Positions 19,406 to 28,727 of a stretch of 57,906 nucleotides of DNA are shown in pieces. Each line of letters starts with the position of its first letter. Position 1 is the stretch's first letter. Origin of the DNA: Lysinibacillus_B sp036662795 (GTDB lineage Bacteria; Bacillota; Bacilli; Bacillales_A; Planococcaceae); contig NZ_JBAFWZ010000022.1 of the NCBI RefSeq assembly GCF_036662795.1, forward strand, positions 1 to 57,906, given 5' to 3'. The notes beneath the pieces are model-generated. The model searched no databases, had not been told where the DNA came from, and was given only the letters and a program-made list of their open reading frames with translations. The translations under genes were made by a program, and so were the position numbers.

Positions 19406-20884
19406 TTGGGATTCAAAAAATGGATCAGCGCGACTGCAGCAAGCTTACTGCTAGCGGCCTCGTTTCAGACGGCTACAATTCAAGCTGAGGAATCGCGAAC
19501 GATCGCTGATGAAAGTATATATGATTTATTAGTAGACCGTTTTTTTAATGGTACGGCATCAAATGATATAAACGTCAATACACAGGATAATACACAATTT
19601 GCAGGCGGGGACTTTACGGGTTTAATGAGCCGTAGTGACCATATTCAAAACATGGGCTTTTCAATTGTTTCTGTTGGATCGATTTTTACAACAGAAAAAT
19701 ATGACGGGTCTATGATAACTAGCTATTCAGAGCTGGAACCCCATTTTGGAACTAGTGATGAATTTAAGCAGGTTGTAGAAACCTTTAAAGAAAAAGATAT
19801 GACAGTCATGGTTGATTTTCCCCTGTCAAAAGTGAGTGAGAATCATGAATGGGTGAAGGATGCTGCAAAGGCTGATTGGATTAGTGATAAGGCTAATGGT
19901 ATTGCTAGCTTTGATTTAGGAAATGTAGATGTGCAAGCAGCATTGAAAGAAGCGATAATTACTTTCGTATCTACATATGGAGTTGGCGGTATCCGCTTAA
20001 CAAATTTAGATGGGGCTAGTACGGAATTTGTTAATGAACTAATCGATGAGATTAAAGCGATTGATTCGAATATTTATGTAATTTCTAATGAAGAAAGCCC
20101 AGCACATTTTGATGCGAGCTACTATGAAGAAACAAATAAAATCTATCGAAATATATATAAAAATGTTGATTTAGATTCGTCTAATATAACAAAATATGTG
20201 GATCCGTATTTACATGAAGGACAAGTTCCTTCGCAAATAATGTTTGATAATTTATGGACAAATCGTTTTACGTATGATGTATTTGATGGACAGCATGGTC
20301 ATCCACCAACACGAATGAAAATGGCTTACGCTGCTACGTTATTATTGCCAGGTGTACCAGTCATTCAATACGGATCAGAAATCGCGATGAATGGTAAGGT
20401 AGGTCCAGAATCGCACCAATATTATAACTTTAAGACAGATGAAGAACTAATCGATTTTATTAAAAACCTGCAAAGCTTAAGAAATCAATCTGATACATTA
20501 CGTAGTGGCGATTTTGAAATACTAAAAAATGAGGATGGCTTCCTAGCATTTAAGCGTGAATCAGAAAAGGAAACATGGATTGTTGTTATAAATAATACGA
20601 GTGTGACAGACCGTGTAAACATTTCGCCAGAGTTAATTGGTGAAGGTAAAGAAATTCGCGGGATGTTCGAAAGTGAAATAATTAGAGAAAATAAGGAAGG
20701 GTATTACCCAATTATTTTAGATCGAGAAATGGTTGAGGTATACCAAGTGATTGATGAACGAGGGATTAACGTTTCATACCTTGTTGCATTAGGAATTGTA
20801 TATGTATTATTTACGGTTTTCGTCATATCAATTGTTAAACGTGGCCGTAAACGACGTGCAGAGCAAAACACTCACGCTAAGTAA
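19406..20884 (+). CDS. Membrane-anchored alpha-amylase-like protein (GH13), apparently catalytically inactive
   Basis: 492 residues from TTG at 19406, seven bases after AGAGAGGG; the in-frame codons back to 19313 have no ribosome binding site. A signal peptide (1-27) precedes a GH13 barrel; IYDLLVDRFFNG and LLPGVPVIQYGSE are unmistakable GH13 segments. A C-terminal membrane helix (about 455-475) and a KRGRKRR tail anchor it. The catalytic sites are lost: region I reads DFPLSK instead of DxxxNH, region II GIRLT has Thr199 where the Asp nucleophile belongs, and region IV FDNLW lacks the HD pair. Only the acid/base Glu (E229) remains. Probably a surface binding or scaffold protein. Confidence 0.85.
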   Translation: MGFKKWISATAASLLLAASFQTATIQAEESRTIADESIYDLLVDRFFNGTASNDINVNTQDNTQFAGGDFTGLMSRSDHIQNMGFSIVSVGSIFTTEKYDGSMITSYSELEPHFGTSDEFKQVVETFKEKDMTVMVDFPLSKVSENHEWVKDAAKADWISDKANGIASFDLGNVDVQAALKEAIITFVSTYGVGGIRLTNLDGASTEFVNELIDEIKAIDSNIYVISNEESPAHFDASYYEETNKIYRNIYKNVDLDSSNITKYVDPYLHEGQVPSQIMFDNLWTNRFTYDVFDGQHGHPPTRMKMAYAATLLLPGVPVIQYGSEIAMNGKVGPESHQYYNFKTDEELIDFIKNLQSLRNQSDTLRSGDFEILKNEDGFLAFKRESEKETWIVVINNTSVTDRVNISPELIGEGKEIRGMFESEIIRENKEGYYPIILDREMVEVYQVIDERGINVSYLVALGIVYVLFTVFVISIVKRGRKRRAEQNTHAK

Positions 20885-20895
20885 TAAATAAGAGG

Positions 20896-20937
20896 CTACA
20901 GGCAATTGGATGAATTAATCTGCCTGTAGTTTTTTAT
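20896..20937 (+). terminator. Terminator after the amylase-like gene
   Basis: CTACAGGCA (20896-20904) pairs with TGCCTGTAG (20921-20929), followed by six T residues. Confidence 0.85.
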
Positions 20938-21693
20938 TGAAATCACTTATGAAGATAGTGACAAAAAAATAAAACTATAAGCAAAATAATTGTAATTTTC
21001 TTTAAGTATGTTTATTGTAATAACGTTGTCTATTTTTAGTTGCGACGACTGTTTTCAGAAAATTGCACATATATAAAATAAAATAAGAATTTAATTGAGT
21101 TAGTTTCATAAAATGTTTTTCAAAGAAAAAGCACAGGCATTTAAGCCAAGTGGAAGACTGCTTTTATGGCTGCTGACATGCCTTTCACAACAGAGCAAAG
21201 CTTTCAGCAAGAATAATAAGTGAACCGTGATTTTGGATAGAACGTAGCGAAACCGTGTTTGATTGCGAAAGTAAAACGTCTCAGTGCTGTCCGAGGAACG
21301 TATTCGTATGTAGCGTAATGATGGGGATAATGGAGTTTTTTGTCGCTTTCCGGTTCTTGTTTGTTGATGAAACTATCATTGTGAAATTGATTCAAATTTC
21401 AAGAGATTTTTGTATAATATTCACTTGTTGAATGAGCATTCACTTTGAAGAATTAACTGTATTGTTTTATACTTATCTTTGAATTAAAATACCTAAAATA
21501 TACAAAGGTAATACTTTTTCAATATAATATACGGCATTTTTTTAGAAGGCTGTCGATTGAGATGAATTATGGAATTTACACAAATAATCTAGCGCATTAA
21601 AGCGGTAAAGTGTATTTTTTCAAAAAAACTATTGTCGAATTACTATGATATATATTATATTATCCTATATTGCAATGATTATTGTTGTATATA
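20938..21693. other. AT-rich gene-poor region upstream of the opp operon
   Basis: About 750 bases without a convincing gene. Segment 21110-21400 is less AT-rich than its flanks and might be a decayed gene or an RNA. A possible 36-residue frame starts at 21113 (plus) and a 63-residue frame lies at 21204-21395 (minus); neither has a ribosome binding site. TGTCGAA at 21633-21639 matches the Spo0A box core, and TGTCGAT at 21551-21557 is a near match. Confidence 0.4.
21204..21395 (-). CDS. Doubtful 63-residue open frame
   Basis: It would start at TTG and encode a basic, aromatic-rich peptide ending RFTYYSC. I recognise no family, and no Shine-Dalgarno sequence precedes the start. It is listed because the composition of this stretch is more gene-like than its flanks; it could be a remnant of a transposed or lost gene. 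Confidence 0.18.
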   Translation of the reverse strand: MNQFHNDSFINKQEPESDKKLHYPHHYATYEYVPRTALRRFTFAIKHGFATFYPKSRFTYYSC

Positions 21694-21723
21694 TTGACGA
21701 AAAATATTTTATAAGGGTATAAT
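21694..21723 (+). promoter_or_regulatory. Sigma-A promoter of the opp operon
   Basis: TTGACG (21694-21699), an 18-base spacer, then a perfect TATAAT (21718-21723). Transcription would start near 21730, leaving a leader of about 125 bases before oppD. Confidence 0.7.
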
Positions 21724-21855
21724 TCAAATCAACATTATTTGAATGTAAATTTCAACAATAAAGAAGTGATTTATTGTAAAGAATCACTAAACAAATTATG
21801 TAGTAAATTTTCGGAATATTCTTATCTACTAGTAAATTTAGAAAGGAGTAAAGAT

Positions 21856-22869
21856 TTGAAATCCACAGACGAGCTTTTAGTAATCAATGATTTGCATACT
21901 GGTTTTCGAATTAAAGATACGTACTTCGATGCAGTTGATGGTGTCTCTCTAACACTAAGAAAAAATGAAATTCTTGCTATAGTGGGAGAGTCTGGTTGCG
22001 GGAAAAGTACGCTAGCCACTTCTATTATTGGGTTACATGATCATAATAAAACACGTATTCAAGGTGAAATCCTATTTAAAAACAGAAATTTAGCAAAGAT
22101 GACTGAGGACCAATTCAACGAGGTTCGTGGTTCAGATATCGGTATGATTTTCCAGGATCCACTTTCAGCCCTAAATCCATTAATGAGAATTGGTGAACAA
22201 ATCGAGGAGAGCTTGATTTATCATACGAAATTAACGAAAGAGCAGCGCCACAAACGAGTGTTGGAGCTTTTAACTCAGGTAGGAATTCCGAATCCACCTC
22301 GTGTTGCTAGACAATTCCCTCACCAGCTTTCTGGTGGAATGCGTCAACGTGTAATTATCGCAATTGCTATTTCTTGTAAGCCTCAAATTATTATTGCTGA
22401 TGAGCCTACAACAGCATTAGACGTTACAATTCAAGCGCAAATCTTAGATTTATTGAAGGATCTTCAGGAGGAAACTGGAGCAGGCATTATTTTAATTACG
22501 CATGACCTTGGTGTAGTAGCAGAAGTAGCTGATAGAGTTGCAGTTATGTACGCTGGTCAAATTATTGAAATGGCTTCAGTTCAAGAGCTATTTAATAATC
22601 CAAAGCATCCTTATACGCGGTCATTATTTAATTCGATTCCACAGATGAATAGCAGCGATGAGAAGTTAAATGTGATTGAGGGGATTGTTCCTTCGCTGGT
22701 GAAGCTACCTCGAAAAGGTTGCCGCTTTGCACCTCGCATTTCATGGATTCCAGAATCTACTCATGAGGCAGATCCACGATTGCATGAAGTTGCAGAAGGA
22801 CATTTTGTACGATGCTCATGCTATAAGGATTTTTATTTTAAAGGCGAAGAAGGAGGACAAACATCATGA
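21856..22869 (+). CDS. oppD: Oligopeptide ABC transporter ATP-binding protein OppD
   Basis: 337 residues from TTG at 21856, seven bases after GAAAGGAG; the frame stays open upstream to 21739 but without a ribosome binding site. Walker A GESGCGKS, signature LSGGMRQR, Walker B IIIADEPTTALD and the OppD-type C-terminal oligopeptide-transporter extension are present. First gene of an oppD-F-B-C-A operon. In Bacillus such importers take up peptides for nutrition and for sporulation and competence signalling. The stop overlaps the oppF start by four bases. Confidence 0.94.
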   Translation: MKSTDELLVINDLHTGFRIKDTYFDAVDGVSLTLRKNEILAIVGESGCGKSTLATSIIGLHDHNKTRIQGEILFKNRNLAKMTEDQFNEVRGSDIGMIFQDPLSALNPLMRIGEQIEESLIYHTKLTKEQRHKRVLELLTQVGIPNPPRVARQFPHQLSGGMRQRVIIAIAISCKPQIIIADEPTTALDVTIQAQILDLLKDLQEETGAGIILITHDLGVVAEVADRVAVMYAGQIIEMASVQELFNNPKHPYTRSLFNSIPQMNSSDEKLNVIEGIVPSLVKLPRKGCRFAPRISWIPESTHEADPRLHEVAEGHFVRCSCYKDFYFKGEEGGQTS

Positions 22870-23822
22870 GCTTTATGCAAATTAATGATTTAAAAGTCCA
22901 TTACCCGATTCGCGGTGGATTTTTTAATCGTGTTATCGACCAAGTGCATGCTGTTGATGGTGTATCAATGGAGTTTGAACGGGGAAAGGCTTACGGTTTA
23001 GTAGGTGAGTCTGGTTGTGGTAAATCAACAACGGGTAAATCGATTATAGGTTTAGAGAAAATTACATCGGGTACTATTATTTATGAAGGTGAAAATGTAA
23101 CGAATAAACGTCGTGATCGAAATTCAGCCTATAACCGTGATATACAAATGATTTTCCAAGACTCAACGTCAGCGATGAATCCGCGTAAGCGTGTACAAGA
23201 TATTTTAGCTGAACCAATTCGAAACTTCCTAAGCTTAACACCTCAAGAAGAATCGAAAAAAATTAGTGAGCTGTTAGCCATTGTAGGAATGCCAGAGGAT
23301 GCAAAATTAAAGTATCCACATGAATTTTCTGGTGGTCAAAAGCAACGATTAGGGATTGCACGTGCACTAGCAACGAATCCAAAGCTAATTATTGCAGATG
23401 AGCCAGTTTCGGCATTAGATCTATCTGTACAAGCACAGGTTTTAAACTTTATGAAGGACATTCAAAATGAATATGGCTTAAGTTATTTATTCATTTCACA
23501 CGATTTAGGTGTTGTGAAGCATATGTGTGACTATATTTCTATTATGTATAAAGGTAGATTTGTAGAATCAGGTGCGAAGCATGATATTTACAACAATCCT
23601 CAGCATATTTATACAAAACGATTATTATCTGCGATTCCAGATGTATCGCCAGTCGGTCGTGATGAGCGTAAGCGTGAACGTATTGAAGTAGAGCAACATT
23701 ACAAGCAAGAACATTCTAAATATTTTGATAAAAATGGACGGGTATTTGATTTAGTACCTGTATCAAATTCTCATTTTGTTGCTGCTACGAGTTCAGTCTT
23801 ACAAGTAAAGGAGGGAATCTAA
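22866..23822 (+). CDS. oppF: Oligopeptide ABC transporter ATP-binding protein OppF
   Basis: 318 residues, ATG overlapping the oppD stop (ATGA) and preceded by AAGGAGG. Walker A GESGCGKS, FSGGQKQR signature, Walker B LIIADEPVSALD. It pairs with OppD to energise import. The C-terminal tail (about 270-318) lacks the cysteine-rich end seen in many OppF proteins, which is a variable region. Confidence 0.93.
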   Translation: MSFMQINDLKVHYPIRGGFFNRVIDQVHAVDGVSMEFERGKAYGLVGESGCGKSTTGKSIIGLEKITSGTIIYEGENVTNKRRDRNSAYNRDIQMIFQDSTSAMNPRKRVQDILAEPIRNFLSLTPQEESKKISELLAIVGMPEDAKLKYPHEFSGGQKQRLGIARALATNPKLIIADEPVSALDLSVQAQVLNFMKDIQNEYGLSYLFISHDLGVVKHMCDYISIMYKGRFVESGAKHDIYNNPQHIYTKRLLSAIPDVSPVGRDERKRERIEVEQHYKQEHSKYFDKNGRVFDLVPVSNSHFVAATSSVLQVKEGI

Positions 23823-23823
23823 T

Positions 23824-24786
23824 ATGTGGAAAACGATAGTTCGACGTTTCTTAATTATGATTCCACAATTATTTGTCCTAAGTTTACTTATCTTCTTTAT
23901 GGCGAAGTTTATGCCTGGTGACCCGTTTACAGGGATGATTACACCAGAAACGGATCCAGCTCGGATTGAAGAATTACGAGAAAAGGCAGGATTAAATGAC
24001 CCGTGGTATGAGCAATATGCACGTTGGATGGGTAATGCCTTCCAAGGTGATTTTGGCAAAAGTTATACGTATAAAGTACAAGTAACGACGATTATTGGTG
24101 AGCGTGCGTTAAATACGTTCTGGTTATCATTATTAAGTGCGTTTTTACTTTATTTAATTGCAGTTCCATTAGGAATTTTAGCAGGGCGCTATAATAATAC
24201 GTTATTTGACCGTGGTGTAGTGCTATATAGCTTTATAAGTTATGCCATTCCAACATTCGTATTAGGATTATTATTCTTATACTTCTTTGGCTATCAGCTT
24301 AGCTGGTTCCCAACAGGCGGTTCTGTTGATGTAAAACAGGATCCAGGAACACTAGGATATATTATGAGTAAGATTTATCACATGCTACTACCAGCCATTA
24401 CGTATGCTCTATTAGGAACAACTGCTATTATTCAATACCTACGTACAGAGGTTATTGATGCAAAAACGATGGATTATGTACGTACTGCACGTAGTAAAGG
24501 AATACCGATGCGCAAAGTATATACACGTCATATATTCCGTAACTCATTATTACCAGTAGCCGCATTCTTTGGTTTTACAATTACAGGATTATTAGGTGGG
24601 TCAATTTTTATCGAGCAAATTTTTTCTTACACAGGCATGGGACACTTATTTATTTCATCAATCTTATCTCGTGACTATAGTGTTATTACGGCACTAGTTA
24701 TGTTATATGGCTTCTTAGCATTATTAGGTAGTCTATTATCCGATATTATTATGAGTATTGTTGACCCTCGTATTAGGATTGAATAG
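23824..24786 (+). CDS. oppB: Oligopeptide ABC transporter permease OppB
   Basis: 320 residues, six membrane helices, ATG after AAGGAGG. The EAA loop reads DYVRTARSKGIPMRKVYTRH, the cytoplasmic contact for the ATPases. FVLSLLIFFMAKFMPGDPF near the N-terminus is typical of the OppB/DppB class. It lies directly after oppF. Confidence 0.94.
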   Translation: MWKTIVRRFLIMIPQLFVLSLLIFFMAKFMPGDPFTGMITPETDPARIEELREKAGLNDPWYEQYARWMGNAFQGDFGKSYTYKVQVTTIIGERALNTFWLSLLSAFLLYLIAVPLGILAGRYNNTLFDRGVVLYSFISYAIPTFVLGLLFLYFFGYQLSWFPTGGSVDVKQDPGTLGYIMSKIYHMLLPAITYALLGTTAIIQYLRTEVIDAKTMDYVRTARSKGIPMRKVYTRHIFRNSLLPVAAFFGFTITGLLGGSIFIEQIFSYTGMGHLFISSILSRDYSVITALVMLYGFLALLGSLLSDIIMSIVDPRIRIE

Positions 24787-24817
24787 ACAAAACTAAAATG
24801 TAAAGGAGAGATTGAAA

Positions 24818-25714
24818 ATGGTTAAAGAAAAAACTAATCAAGAGGTAGTAAGCTCTCCGCCTACAGGTATGCAGGTAATTTGGCGAGAGTTCAAAAAAGA
24901 TAAAATAGCAATGTTTTCACTTGTTACACTTGTGATCACTATTATAGGAATATTTATTTGGGCATTATTGTTAGACCAAGTAGAGGTTATGCGTATTTCT
25001 CTAAGTGGAAAATATGCGGAGCCTAGTGCAGCTTATTGGTTAGGCGGAGATGTAGGAGGCCGTGATGTTTTCGGTCAGCTTATTATCGGTGCACGAAACT
25101 CAATTGAAATTGCGATTTGGATTACAATCATTACAGGTACTTTCGGTATTTTAATTGGTTTGATTTGTGGCTACTTTGGTGGCTGGATTGATAATTTATT
25201 TATGCGTATTATTGATTTCTTTATTACAATTCCACAATTAATGATCATTATCGTATTCCTTACAATTGTACCGAAATATGATAAATGGACGTTCATTGGA
25301 GTTATGAGCTTATTCTTATGGACAGGTACAGCGCGACTTGTGCGTTCTAAAGCGCTTACAGAAAGTCGACGCGATTATGTAAATGCTTCTAAAACTCTAG
25401 GAACAAATGATTTTGTCATTATATTCAAAGAAATTATGCCAAACTTAAGTTCGATTCTTATTATTGAGTTAACATTGAATTTTGCTGGTAATGTAGGGAT
25501 TGAAACAGGTCTTTCGTATTTAGGCTTTGGTTTGCCTCCTGATACGCCATCACTTGGAACTTTAGTAAGTTATGCTAATAATCCACTTGTTTTATCTACG
25601 TATTGGTGGATATGGCTACCAGCGGCACTGTTAATTTTAATATTAATGCTGATGATTAATTATGTTGGGCAAGCTCTACGCCGTTCGGCAGATGCGAAAC
25701 AACGTTTAGGTTAA
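24818..25714 (+). CDS. oppC: Oligopeptide ABC transporter permease OppC
   Basis: 298 residues from the ATG at 24818, seven bases after AAAGGAGAG; the upstream TTG at 24812 is too close. The OppC/DppC N-terminal domain is followed by the permease core with EAA loop DYVNASKTLGTNDF. GGDVGGRDVFGQLIIGAR is the family hallmark. It partners OppB. Confidence 0.94.
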   Translation: MVKEKTNQEVVSSPPTGMQVIWREFKKDKIAMFSLVTLVITIIGIFIWALLLDQVEVMRISLSGKYAEPSAAYWLGGDVGGRDVFGQLIIGARNSIEIAIWITIITGTFGILIGLICGYFGGWIDNLFMRIIDFFITIPQLMIIIVFLTIVPKYDKWTFIGVMSLFLWTGTARLVRSKALTESRRDYVNASKTLGTNDFVIIFKEIMPNLSSILIIELTLNFAGNVGIETGLSYLGFGLPPDTPSLGTLVSYANNPLVLSTYWWIWLPAALLILILMLMINYVGQALRRSADAKQRLG

Positions 25715-25719
25715 TAGAT

Positions 25720-25750
25720 TGGAAGGGCTGTACTTATTGCAGTCCTTTCA
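25720..25750 (+). other. Intercistronic hairpin between oppC and oppA
   Basis: GGAAGGGCTG (25721-25730) pairs, with G-U pairs, with CAGTCCTTTC (25740-25749). No T run follows, so it is more likely an mRNA-processing or partial attenuation element than a full terminator. Confidence 0.5.
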
Positions 25751-25836
25751 ATATAACTATAATAGACTGAATATTGGTTATTTTATTAAAGGTGTTTATG
25801 TACTAGAATTATTATACAATTATGGTACTCTCATAT

Positions 25837-25865
25837 TTGCCATTTGTAGGTAGGTATGTTATGTA
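25837..25865 (+). promoter_or_regulatory. Candidate separate promoter for oppA
   Basis: TTGCCA (25837-25842), a 17-base spacer, then TATGTA (25860-25865). A separate promoter would fit the 211-base gap and the usual need for more binding protein than permease. Weak match. Confidence 0.35.
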
Positions 25866-25925
25866 TAAATTAGCTGTATTTTACTTTGAAATGCTAGCTA
25901 AAGTAGAAAAAAGGGAGGAAAAGAA

Positions 25926-27734
25926 ATGAAGAAACAAAAATGGTCTCTTCTAGCTATGTTATTTGCAGCACTTTTAGTATTAGCTGCTTGTAACGGCGAT
26001 GGAGATAAAGACAAAGACACTGGCAAAGATGATGGTGGCAAAAAAGAAGAGCCAAAAGAATTGGCTTTCGAAACTTCAGTTGAAAATGAAGGTACAGCTA
26101 TTAAAGGCGGTACTTTAATGGTTGCAATGCAAAAGGATGAGCCTTTCCAAGGGATCTTCTCGTATGCGTTATATGAAGATGGATACGATGATGAACTATT
26201 AAAATTTGCTTCAAACAAAATTTTCGAAACTGATGGCGACTTCTTATTTACTAATGAAGGTATTGCTTCGATGGAAGTTAACCAAGAATCTAAAGTAGTA
26301 ACAGTTAAAATCCGTGAAGGTATTAAATGGTCTGACGGTGAACCTTTAAAAATTGAAGACTTAATCCTACCTTACAACATTATTGGTCACAAGGATTACG
26401 AAGGTGTTCGTTATGATTCTGATTTCCAAAATATCGTAGGTGCTGTTGAGTACCATGACGGCAAAGCAGAAACAATTTCTGGTCTTAAAAAAGTTGATGA
26501 AACAACGTTAGAAATTCAATTAAAAGATATTTCACCTGGTATTTTCTCTGGTGGTGACGGGTTATTATACTATGCTGAGCCTTCACATATTCTTGGAAGT
26601 GTAGCAGTGAAGGATCTATTAGAGCATGATGCAATTCGTAAAAATCCAGTTACTCTTGGCGCGTTTGTTGTTGAGAAAGTAGTTTCTGGTGAGTCTGTTC
26701 AATATAAAGCGAATCCAAACTACTGGAAAGGCGCTCCTAAATTAGACGGCGTTATTGTAAAAGTAGTTCCATCTGCTTCAATTGCGAAAGCATTAGAATC
26801 AGGTGAGTATGATGTTACATCATACTTCGGATCATCAAAATATCCTGAAATTGAAGGATTAACTAACATTGATATTCTTGCTCGTCCTGAGCTTTACTAT
26901 AACTATATTGGCTTCAAGCTAGGTAAATGGGATGCAGCTAACGGAACAGTTGCAACTGATATCGAAGGTTCAAAAATGGGTGACGTAAAATTACGTCAAG
27001 CTATGGCTTATGCTATGAACGTTGAAGAAGTAAATGAAGTATTCTATGATGGCTTACGTACACGTGCGAATGCGATCGTACCACCTGTATTCACTTCGTT
27101 CCATGATAAATCTTTAGAGGGTTATTCTTATGACCCAGAGAAAGCAAATGCTTTATTAGACGAAGCTGGATACAAAGATGTTGATGGCGACGGTATCCGT
27201 GAAGATAAAGCTGGTAAACCATTCGAAATTAAATTCGCTACAATGTCTGGTGACGATGTAGCAGAGCAAATCTCTGCATTCTGGTTACAAAACTGGGAAG
27301 AAGTAGGATTAAAAGTTGTTTATACTGATGGTCGTACAATCGAGTTCAACTCTTTCTACGATAAAGTAGAAGCTGATGATCCAAACATCGATATCTTTAT
27401 GGCTGCATGGGGTGTAGGCTCTAACCCATCTCCATCGGGTGTATATTCAGACAAAGCTGAATTTAACTTCACGCGTTATTCTTCACCTGAGTTAACAACA
27501 ATCTTAAAGGACATCGATTCATCAAAATCATTTGATGCAGATTTCCGTGCAGAGCAATTCCTTGCGTTTGAACAACATATTGCTGAAAATGCACCAGTTG
27601 TTCCGTTACAATATCGTTTAGAGCTTGCTATCGTAAACAAACGTGTGAAAAGCTGGAATATTGATTATGCAAACGAAGTATTTAGTAACTTACATGATGT
27701 TGAGTTAGTAGCTGACAAACCAGTTGCTCAATAA
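25926..27734 (+). CDS. oppA: Oligopeptide-binding lipoprotein OppA
   Basis: 602 residues, ATG after GGGAGG. A lipoprotein signal with lipobox LAAC places the mature Cys near residue 21, followed by an acidic, Lys/Asp-rich linker and an SBP family 5 domain. VKIREGIKWSDGEPLKIEDL is the family signature. Codon choice looks biased towards highly used codons, in line with high expression. Last in the operon, which differs from the oppA-first order of the B. subtilis opp operon. Confidence 0.93.
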   Translation: MKKQKWSLLAMLFAALLVLAACNGDGDKDKDTGKDDGGKKEEPKELAFETSVENEGTAIKGGTLMVAMQKDEPFQGIFSYALYEDGYDDELLKFASNKIFETDGDFLFTNEGIASMEVNQESKVVTVKIREGIKWSDGEPLKIEDLILPYNIIGHKDYEGVRYDSDFQNIVGAVEYHDGKAETISGLKKVDETTLEIQLKDISPGIFSGGDGLLYYAEPSHILGSVAVKDLLEHDAIRKNPVTLGAFVVEKVVSGESVQYKANPNYWKGAPKLDGVIVKVVPSASIAKALESGEYDVTSYFGSSKYPEIEGLTNIDILARPELYYNYIGFKLGKWDAANGTVATDIEGSKMGDVKLRQAMAYAMNVEEVNEVFYDGLRTRANAIVPPVFTSFHDKSLEGYSYDPEKANALLDEAGYKDVDGDGIREDKAGKPFEIKFATMSGDDVAEQISAFWLQNWEEVGLKVVYTDGRTIEFNSFYDKVEADDPNIDIFMAAWGVGSNPSPSGVYSDKAEFNFTRYSSPELTTILKDIDSSKSFDADFRAEQFLAFEQHIAENAPVVPLQYRLELAIVNKRVKSWNIDYANEVFSNLHDVELVADKPVAQ

Positions 27735-27749
27735 TTAATGTTTCAAATA

Positions 27750-27795
27750 AAAAACTCTCGGACTTGGCAATACCGCCAAACCGAGAGTTTTTTTT
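27750..27795. terminator. Bidirectional terminator between oppA and yitU
   Basis: AAAACTCTCGG (27751-27761) pairs with CCGAGAGTTTT (27781-27791), with a T tail on the plus strand and T residues on the minus strand too. The loop holds a second small stem, TTGGC with GCCAA. Confidence 0.88.
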
Positions 27796-27796
27796 A

Positions 27797-28603
27797 TTAT
27801 AGCTTTAATCGATCCTCTAAAAACTTACCAATTCCGTCCTCATTATTGCTTAATGTAATTTCATTGGCAATAGATTTTAGCTCCTGGATGCCGTTATTCA
27901 TCGCAACGCCAATTCCTGCATAATCAATCATCTCAAGATCGTTATCCTCATCACCGAAAGCGATAATGCGGTCACGTGGAATGTTAAATTCATGAGCAAC
28001 TTTTGATATACCTACTGCTTTGTTTAGCCCTTTACGCACAATTTCTACGATATGGAACGGGGCGCCCCAGCGACGATGCTCGATTAATTCTGCATGAACA
28101 TCATGCAAATGCTGACGAATAATAGGCACATTCGATTCACTTGACTGAATAAGTAAACTTGTTGGATCCTCAAGTAAATTAAATTTTAAATTGCCCATAG
28201 TGACACGTGGGTTACCCATATTTAAAATATTCATTAGTTCGTCATTATCATTGTGCAGGTAAACATCATCCATAACCTCAGCGATAAGGTTGTTATATTC
28301 ATATTTATGAATAGAATCGACGACATCATGAACAACGCTCATTGCAATCGGTGAATGCATAGCATCCCATGCCTTGTTTCTTGGATGATGTACAAGTGCA
28401 CCGTTAAAGTTAACAATAGGAGTCGTTAAGGCAAGCTCATTATAATACAGCTGGCTAGCACGAAAAGGTCGACCAGTTGCAATCATCACCTGATGACCAG
28501 CCTGCCTTGCTTTTGAAAGAATGTCTTTAGTATATGGAGATATTGTTTTTGTATCCGTTAATAATGTACCATCTAAGTCTAACACGATTAAATGCTGCTT
28601 CAT
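27797..28603 (-). CDS. yitU: HAD-superfamily phosphatase, YitU-like (Cof type)
   Basis: 268 residues, ATG after AGGAGGTACC. HAD motif I DLDGTLL carries the nucleophilic Asp; the conserved Lys and the acidic GDEDNDLEMI motif IV are present, with a C2-type cap between. B. subtilis YitU is one of the phosphatases that dephosphorylate a riboflavin pathway intermediate. It is divergent from yitV-yitW, the same trio as in B. subtilis, which supports the name. Confidence 0.85.
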   Translation of the reverse strand: MKQHLIVLDLDGTLLTDTKTISPYTKDILSKARQAGHQVMIATGRPFRASQLYYNELALTTPIVNFNGALVHHPRNKAWDAMHSPIAMSVVHDVVDSIHKYEYNNLIAEVMDDVYLHNDNDELMNILNMGNPRVTMGNLKFNLLEDPTSLLIQSSESNVPIIRQHLHDVHAELIEHRRWGAPFHIVEIVRKGLNKAVGISKVAHEFNIPRDRIIAFGDEDNDLEMIDYAGIGVAMNNGIQELKSIANEITLSNNEDGIGKFLEDRLKL

Positions 28604-28727
28604 TTTGGTACCTCCTCTCTACCTTTATCAATTTTATCGTTTAAATAAACGGTTCGTCAAAATTTTGTAACTTAAATTGGATTTTTTTGTTACGCTATAA
28701 CTACATAGTGGTTGAGGAGTGAATAGA

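Noticed and set aside
21113..21223. 36-codon plus-strand frame as a signalling peptide for Opp
   Set aside because: No ribosome binding site and no clear export signal or pro-peptide pattern.
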